Of a DNA stretch of 64,000 nucleotides, positions 59,191 through 64,000 are shown in pieces; the first letter of the stretch is position 1; the number at the start of each line of letters is the position of its first letter. Origin of the DNA: Candidatus Kinetoplastibacterium crithidii (ex Angomonas deanei ATCC 30255). Its GTDB lineage: Bacteria > Pseudomonadota > Gammaproteobacteria > Burkholderiales > Burkholderiaceae_B. Position numbers and translations under genes: made by a program. The stretch is from contig NC_019815.1 in assembly GCF_000319225.1 (NCBI RefSeq), forward strand, positions 372,001 to 436,000, in the 5' to 3' direction. Under the pieces are notes generated by a model, which had not been told where the DNA came from, searched no databases, and saw only the letters and a list, made by a program, of their open reading frames with translations.

Positions 59191-59448
59191 TTATTCATCA
59201 CAAAAAAATAAATCTAAGGCTTTCATTGCTGCTTCAGAATCAGGCCCAGAAATTTCTATCTTAATATTTTTCCCTGTTCCTGCTGCCAACATCATTATTC
59301 CCATAATGCTTTTAGCATTTACTTTACGTGCATCACAAGAAATAAAAACTTCACTTCTAAATTGACTAGCAATTTTTGTCAATTTAGAAGCTTCTGAAAC
59401 ATCTAAACCATTTTTCTTATTTAGAACTATGCTTTTAATAATCGTCAT
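59191..59448 (-). CDS. ptsH: HPr-like protein lacking the phosphorylated histidine
   Basis: The product (85 residues from ATG 59448; 90 if the ATG at 59463 is used) has the HPr fold signature, including RKVNAKSIMGIMMLAAG with the Ser46 equivalent. The active-site block normally GLHARASAKLT reads GLDVSEASKLT: the phosphorylated His is Asp and the Arg is Ser. It therefore cannot carry phosphate on His15. In relatives ptsH lies between an EIIA gene (manX) and ptsI; here gshB lies directly upstream and dut downstream, so both partners are missing. The gene is otherwise well conserved, which suggests a retained non-transport role or early decay. Confidence 0.85.
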   Translation of the reverse strand: MTIIKSIVLNKKNGLDVSEASKLTKIASQFRSEVFISCDARKVNAKSIMGIMMLAAGTGKNIKIEISGPDSEAAMKALDLFFCDE

Positions 59449-59507
59449 AATATGAATTACCATATGTTAGGATTAAATTTTAAAACCCACCTAATAAATA
59501 CATTAGA

Positions 59508-60461
59508 CTATAAAATACTCTCCAAATAATCTATAAACATTCCAGCAACATCAAATTTAGTGCTATTAGTAATTTCAACAAAACACGTAGGACTGGTTAC
59601 ATTAATCTCTGTAAGAGATTTACCTATAATATCTAGACCAACTAGAGACAATCCTTTACCTTCTAAAAAAGATCCAACTGATTCAGCAATTTTAATATCA
59701 GATTCAGAAAGAAGTTGTGCAACTCCATGACCACCAACAGCTAAGTTTCCCCTACTTTCACCTTTTTTAGGAATTCTAGCAAGACAATAAGGAACTATTT
59801 TATTGTTTATTAAAATTACCCTTTTATCACCTTGTGTTATTTCAGGAATATATTTCTGCACCATTACAGTACGTTGAGCATTATTAGTAGAAGTTTCTAA
59901 TATAACATTTAAATTAGGATCGTCTTTTTTTAATCTAAATATCCCAGATCCTCCCATGCCATCCAATGGTTTTAATATAATATCATTATAGAAAAAACAA
60001 AATTTTTTCAATTCATTAATATTGCTAGATACTAAAGTGGGCATAATCAACTCTGGAAAATTTAAAATAGATAATTTTTCAGAGTAATTCCTAAGAGATG
60101 TAGGATCATTAATAATCTTTACACCTTTGTTCTTAGCTATCTCTAATATATGAGTTAAATAAAAATACTCCATATCAAAAGGAGGATCTTTTCTAACTAA
60201 AACAATATCAAAGATATTAATGATCTCTACACATACAGAGTCAGTAATAAACCAATCATTACTACTTAGGTTTATATTGTCTTTTAAGAATAACTTTTTA
60301 GCACTAACTATAACTTCACCATTAGGATCTATAAATAAATCTGTTTGAGTAGCAACGCTAACATCGTACCCACGTGAAATTAAAGAAATCATTATAGATA
60401 CAGAAGTATCTTTATAAGCAGAAAGAGAAATCAACGGATCTATAATGAATAATACATGCAT
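59508..60461 (-). CDS. gshB: Glutathione synthetase
   Basis: ATP-grasp enzyme joining gamma-glutamylcysteine and glycine. The N-terminal domain starts VLFIIDPL, the ATP-grasp core has ILKPLDGMGGSGIFR (about residues 163-178) and VQKYIPEITQGDKRVI, and the C-terminal part contains VGLDIIGKSLTEINVTSPTC. Length 317. It lies between infC and ptsH. gshA is not in the window. Confidence 0.94.
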   Translation of the reverse strand: MHVLFIIDPLISLSAYKDTSVSIMISLISRGYDVSVATQTDLFIDPNGEVIVSAKKLFLKDNINLSSNDWFITDSVCVEIINIFDIVLVRKDPPFDMEYFYLTHILEIAKNKGVKIINDPTSLRNYSEKLSILNFPELIMPTLVSSNINELKKFCFFYNDIILKPLDGMGGSGIFRLKKDDPNLNVILETSTNNAQRTVMVQKYIPEITQGDKRVILINNKIVPYCLARIPKKGESRGNLAVGGHGVAQLLSESDIKIAESVGSFLEGKGLSLVGLDIIGKSLTEINVTSPTCFVEITNSTKFDVAGMFIDYLESIL

Positions 60462-60531
60462 AAAATTAAAAATAAATTATAAAAAACAACAATTATAAAA
60501 ACAAAAGACAATAAATACAATTAGTCATCAA

Positions 60532-61056
60532 CTAAGCACTTTTTTTCTTTGGTGAAAGCATCATAACCATTTGTCTTCCTTCTAATCTTGGCATTGATTC
60601 TACGACAGCATGATCAGATAGATCATTACGTATTCTTTCTAAAACACGCATACCTAAATCTTGGTGTGCCATTTCTCTTCCACGGAAACGCAAAGAAACT
60701 TTTGCCTTATCTCCATCCTCTAAAAATTTACGTAAATTTCTTAACTTGACATTATAATCACCATCATCTGTAGATGGCCTGAATTTAACCTCTTTTACCT
60801 GGATTATTTTTTGTTTTGATCTAGCTTCAGCTAACCTTTTCTGTTCTTTATACTTGAATTTGCCATAATCCATCAATCTGCAAACAGGAGGGACAGCATT
60901 AGGAGCTATCTCAACCAAATCAACTTCATTCTGTTCTGACAAACGCAAAGCATCAGAAATCTTCAATATTCCTAACTGTTCCCCTTCTATACCTATAAGA
61001 CGCACTTCGGGAACACGAATTTCATTATTAATGCGACTAGTTTTTTCGGTAGCGAT
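60532..61056 (-). CDS. infC: Translation initiation factor IF-3, starting at ATC
   Basis: IF-3 binds the 30S subunit and checks initiator tRNA and start codons. The recognised N-terminus of the family ([22 protein letters not shown]) begins at ATC 61056 with no ATG, GTG or TTG in a suitable place between the in-frame stop (61071-61069) and the conserved domain; the first GTG at 61005 would cut off 17 conserved residues. A GAGGAG ribosome site is eight bases ahead of ATC. Rare AUU/AUC/AUA starts of infC are known and allow self-control by IF-3. Length 174. It follows thrS after 25 bases. Confidence 0.92.
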   Translation of the reverse strand: MATEKTSRINNEIRVPEVRLIGIEGEQLGILKISDALRLSEQNEVDLVEIAPNAVPPVCRLMDYGKFKYKEQKRLAEARSKQKIIQVKEVKFRPSTDDGDYNVKLRNLRKFLEDGDKAKVSLRFRGREMAHQDLGMRVLERIRNDLSDHAVVESMPRLEGRQMVMMLSPKKKSA

Positions 61057-61081
61057 ATTAACAACTCCTCAAAAAATAAAA

Positions 61082-63013
61082 TCAAATAGAGAGATTATTA
61101 TGTAATTTAATTTCATTTTTCAATTGTTTCACAAAATCATCATTCTTCATAAGAATTGAATAATTTGATCCTAATTTACGAACTGAAACAGTTACATTAT
61201 TTTTCTCTTTCTCTCCAACAACTAAAACATACGGTATTTTTTGTAAACTATGTTCTCTAATTTTACGATTAATTTTCTCATTTCGCAAATCAACAACAGC
61301 ACGAAAACCTTTGTTTTTGAGATCATTCATTACAAATTTTGCATATTCTTCAGACTGCTCAGAAATACAACAAACTACAACTTGCACAGGAGATAACCAT
61401 GTTGGCAATGAGCCAGCATGATGTTCAATTAAAACTCCTATAAAACGCTCTATAGAACCTAGAATAGCCCTATGCAACATAACAGGAACACGTCTTTTAT
61501 CACATGAATCAACATACTCAGCATTAAGTCTATCTGGCATAAAAAAATCTACCTGGATAGTACCACATTGCCAATTTCTTCCTATTGCATCCTTTAACAT
61601 ATACTCTATTTTAGGACCATAAAAAGCTCCATCACCTGGATTAATGTCAAAATCACAACCAAGTTCACTAAGACTATTCATTAAAGCTTTCTCTGCCAAA
61701 TCCCAAATATTATCATCGCCAATTCTTTTTTTAGGACGAGTTGAAACTTTGTATACAATATCCTTAAAACCAAAGTCATTATATACTTTTTGTAATAATT
61801 TTGTAAAATCTACACATTCATTTTGCAAGTCTTTTTCCGTGCAAAATATATGGCCATCATCCTGAGTAAAACCTCTCAACCTCATTAATCCGTGCAAAGA
61901 TCCAGAATATTCATTACGATGACACTGCCCAAATTCACCATATCTAATTGGCAAATCTTTGTATGATCTTAAACTAGAATTAAATACCTGTATATGACCT
62001 GGACAATTCATTGGTTTCAAAGCATAATCTTTATTCTCTGAATGTGTTAAAAACATATTCTCACTATAGTTATCTAAATGGCCAGTTTTTTTCCAAAGAG
62101 AAATATCTAATATTTGTGGACTTTTTATTTCTTTATAACCATTCCCTAAATATATTGATCTCATATATTTCTCAATCTCCTGCCATATAACCCAACCTTT
62201 AGGGTGCCAGAAAACTAATCCAGGAGCTTCTTCTTGAATATGAAATAGATCTAATTCCTTAGATATTCTTCTATGATCTCTTTTCTCTGCTTCCTGCAAC
62301 ATATTTAAATAATCATCTTGTTGCTGTTTAGTAAGCCAAGCTGTGCCATATATTCTCTGCAACATTTCATTTTTGCTATCACCACGCCAGTAAGCACCTG
62401 ACACTTTTAATAATTTAAAATGTTTTAAGAAACCATTGGATGGAACATGAGGTCCTCTACATAAGTCAACAAACTTTCCCTCTCTATATAAAGTCAAATT
62501 TTCATCTTTTGGTATTTGAGAAATTATTTCTACTTTATAGTCTTCACCTAATGTCTTAAATAGCTCTACTGCATTATCTCTACTATAATATTCTCTGATT
62601 ATAGGCTCATTTTTTAATGACAACTCATGCATTTTTTGCTCTATTACAACCAAGTCTTCCAAGGTAATATGATGTTTACAACTAATATCGTAATAAAAAC
62701 CATTATCTATAACAGGACCTATTGCTATTCTAGAATCAGGAAATAACTCTTTGACAGCATATGCTAATAAATGAGCTGTAGAATGCCTAATTACCTCTAA
62801 GGCCTCTGTATCATGTATTGTGATTACTTTCAGACTGATATTTTCAGATATTAAAAAATTCAAATCTACGTACTTAGAAGCACCATTTTTATCGCTTATA
62901 TAGGCAACTACAGCTGTATTAATATCCAAGCCAATATCTTTTATAACTTCTGAAATACTAATGCTGGTTTCATATCTAAATTGAGAAGCATTTGGCAAGG
63001 TAACTGAAATCAT
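61082..63013 (-). CDS. thrS: Threonyl-tRNA synthetase
   Basis: Class II synthetase with N-terminal TGS domain (about 1-62), an editing domain with [16 protein letters not shown] (His pair near 73-77) and CRGPHV, a catalytic core with the zinc ligands (Cys in [10 protein letters not shown] and His in [12 protein letters not shown]), and an anticodon-binding C-terminus. Length 643. thrS-infC linkage is widely conserved, but rpmI and rplT, which normally follow, are not here. Confidence 0.97.
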   Translation of the reverse strand: MISVTLPNASQFRYETSISISEVIKDIGLDINTAVVAYISDKNGASKYVDLNFLISENISLKVITIHDTEALEVIRHSTAHLLAYAVKELFPDSRIAIGPVIDNGFYYDISCKHHITLEDLVVIEQKMHELSLKNEPIIREYYSRDNAVELFKTLGEDYKVEIISQIPKDENLTLYREGKFVDLCRGPHVPSNGFLKHFKLLKVSGAYWRGDSKNEMLQRIYGTAWLTKQQQDDYLNMLQEAEKRDHRRISKELDLFHIQEEAPGLVFWHPKGWVIWQEIEKYMRSIYLGNGYKEIKSPQILDISLWKKTGHLDNYSENMFLTHSENKDYALKPMNCPGHIQVFNSSLRSYKDLPIRYGEFGQCHRNEYSGSLHGLMRLRGFTQDDGHIFCTEKDLQNECVDFTKLLQKVYNDFGFKDIVYKVSTRPKKRIGDDNIWDLAEKALMNSLSELGCDFDINPGDGAFYGPKIEYMLKDAIGRNWQCGTIQVDFFMPDRLNAEYVDSCDKRRVPVMLHRAILGSIERFIGVLIEHHAGSLPTWLSPVQVVVCCISEQSEEYAKFVMNDLKNKGFRAVVDLRNEKINRKIREHSLQKIPYVLVVGEKEKNNVTVSVRKLGSNYSILMKNDDFVKQLKNEIKLHNNLSI

Positions 63014-63291
63014 TAATTAATATTCCCTAAATTGCAAATATTGAACATGTATAGAATTAAATTAAAACTAATAAAATTTAATAGAAACTTTACTTTAATG
63101 ATACTTAATACCATTAATACTATAGAAACAATTGATTAAAGTTTAAAAAATTAGTTCTTTCATACAAGAAAATCATATCTAGAAATCTAAATTAGATATG
63201 GTGACAAAAAAGAAATCAGCATAACTTCGCTGAAATTATCACTGAAGTATGGAAAATAAACTAATTATTAATTTGCATTGTTTTATTTATT
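63014..63291 (-). promoter_or_regulatory. Leader region between tRNA-Val and thrS with two hairpins
   Basis: Read on the minus strand, this 278-base spacer contains a stem of eight pairs at 63174-63200 (CATATCTA/TAGATATG) and another at about 63219-63252 (CATACTTC with GAAGTTATG, one bulge). They could end the tRNA-Val transcript or form a thrS leader; E. coli thrS has a tRNA-like operator, but I see no clear match to tRNA-Thr here. Confidence 0.35.
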
Positions 63292-63368
63292 TGGTAGGCG
63301 ATATTGGAATCGAACCAACGACCTCTACGATGTCAACGTAGCGCTCTAACCATCTGAGCTAACCGCCT
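63292..63368 (-). tRNA. tRNA-Val (anticodon GAC)
   Basis: A 77-base cloverleaf with encoded CCA (63292-63294). Acceptor AGGCGGT/ATCGCCT, anticodon stem CTACG/CGTAG, loop TTGACAT and anticodon GAC at 63334-63332, T arm GTTGG-TTCGATT-CCAAT. It reads GUC/GUU. A tRNA-Val upstream of thrS is also found in Bordetella-like relatives. Confidence 0.94.
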
Positions 63369-63442
63369 ATAGATTTTATATTTTAACTCTCCTTTATAAA
63401 ATCTGCAAATATAATCATAATTATTATGATTATATTTATATA

Positions 63443-64000
63443 TTATGTATTTATGGAAACACAATTATTTGTTTTTTCTATAATATTTAAAATACGAGAC
63501 ATCTTTTCTAACGATTTAATGCCAGGAGAGACCTCAACACAACTACTAAAATCTAAAGCAAATGGATCTAAATACCTAATTATATCTTCAACATTAGTTT
63601 CATTCACTCCACCTGATACTATTACCCGGTTTTTGATAGAACTTCTACACAAAGAATGTAAAACCTTATGATCAAAAGAAATACCACTACCACCGTATAC
63701 GTCTGTATAACTATCAAATAGCCAACCAGAAGCAGAAGAATAGGACTTACAGGCACGTTCCAAATCATTGCTATTTTCTAAGCCAGGAGCCCCAACTCTA
63801 AACACCTTTAAAAATTTTTGTTTAAACATAGAACAAAAATCTTCTGATTCATTTCCATGAAATTGTAAAAAATCTGGTGAAATCTTATCTTGAACAAGAT
63901 TAATTTCTGATTTTGTAGCATTTACAAATAAAGCAACTACATCTACAAATGGAGGAATTTCCTTACGTATATTAATAGCTTGTTCTATAGATATAAATCT
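63443..64000 (-). CDS. trpF: Phosphoribosylanthranilate isomerase, 3' part (5' end outside the window)
   Basis: Third-from-last group of tryptophan synthesis: isomerises phosphoribosylanthranilate. The frame stays open to the window edge, giving 185 residues. The family motifs are LQFHGNES (near the middle), DSYTDVYGGSGISFD with the phosphate-binding loop, SGGVNETNVE, and the C-terminal DFSSCVEVSPGIKS. The ATG at 63829 is an internal Met, not the start. It indicates that tryptophan synthesis, or part of it, is retained. Confidence 0.95.
   Translation of the reverse strand, partial: RFISIEQAINIRKEIPPFVDVVALFVNATKSEINLVQDKISPDFLQFHGNESEDFCSMFKQKFLKVFRVGAPGLENSNDLERACKSYSSASGWLFDSYTDVYGGSGISFDHKVLHSLCRSSIKNRVIVSGGVNETNVEDIIRYLDPFALDFSSCVEVSPGIKSLEKMSRILNIIEKTNNCVSINT

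Noticed and set aside
1..64000. CRISPR arrays, insertion sequences, prophage or toxin-antitoxin genes
   Set aside because: No direct-repeat/spacer pattern, transposase, integrase or other mobile-element protein is visible on either strand.

Overview
The window looks like a piece of a strongly AT-rich, reduced betaproteobacterial chromosome. Gene content and order are those of the Alcaligenaceae (Bordetella, Taylorella, Achromobacter type): ribBA-ribH-nusB-thiL-pgpA, tig-clpP-clpX-lon, iscRSUA-hscBA-fdx, dapC-dapD-dapE-prmB, purN/ribF-ileS-lspA-coaBC-dut, thrS-infC. Low GC, tight packing, absence of mobile elements and missing operon members point to an obligate endosymbiont. The best fit is 'Candidatus Kinetoplastibacterium', the symbiont of trypanosomatids; this is inference from content and order, not a database match.

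Layout. Positions 1-440: the 5' end of an unidentified minus-strand gene and a spacer with three DnaA-box-like sites. 440-5958: plus-strand lpxK, a degraded kdsB, adk, murJ, rpsT and xth. 5977-9905: tRNA-Ala(CGC), amn on the minus strand, then gmk, rpoZ and pyrF. 9911-14667: riboflavin block, nusB, thiL, pgpA and ftsY on the minus strand, with rsmD sharing start-codon bases with ftsY. 15220-20863: minus-strand ppiD, rlmD, a DnaQ/PolB-like exonuclease, nlpD and surE. 20935-25245: plsY, tsaD, trxA, yigZ, tadA, queD, queE. 25347-28552: yqeY, prfB and lysS. 28598-36490: the ISC iron-sulfur operon, a low-molecular-weight phosphatase and uvrB. 36561-43677: an aromatic/aspartate aminotransferase and the tig-clpP-clpX-lon proteostasis cluster. 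43881-48724: cspA, tRNA-Leu(TAG), and dapCDE-prmB. 48730-59171: uvrD, a fatty-acid desaturase, purN, ribF, ileS, lspA, coaBC, dut. 59191-64000: a degenerate HPr, gshB, infC, thrS, tRNA-Val(GAC), and the 3' part of trpF at the window edge.

The genes are almost all core functions: translation (rpsT, prfB, infC, ileS, lysS, thrS, three tRNAs), RNA modification, protein quality control, iron-sulfur assembly, envelope precursors (plsY, pgpA, murJ, DAP synthesis), and cofactor or amino-acid supply (riboflavin/FAD, thiamine diphosphate, CoA, glutathione, tryptophan, diaminopimelate) of the kind a symbiont could provide to its host.

The most interesting points are not whole new systems but exceptions to normal coding. 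prfB needs the classical +1 frameshift and, 36 codons later, an extra -1 shift at a perfect A AAA AAA slippery run. The HPr homologue has Asp in place of the phosphorylated His and has lost its usual PTS neighbours. kdsB is a two-frame remnant beside an intact lpxK. infC appears to start at ATC. ftsY and rsmD diverge from overlapping start codons. No CRISPR, prophage, transposon or defence system is visible.
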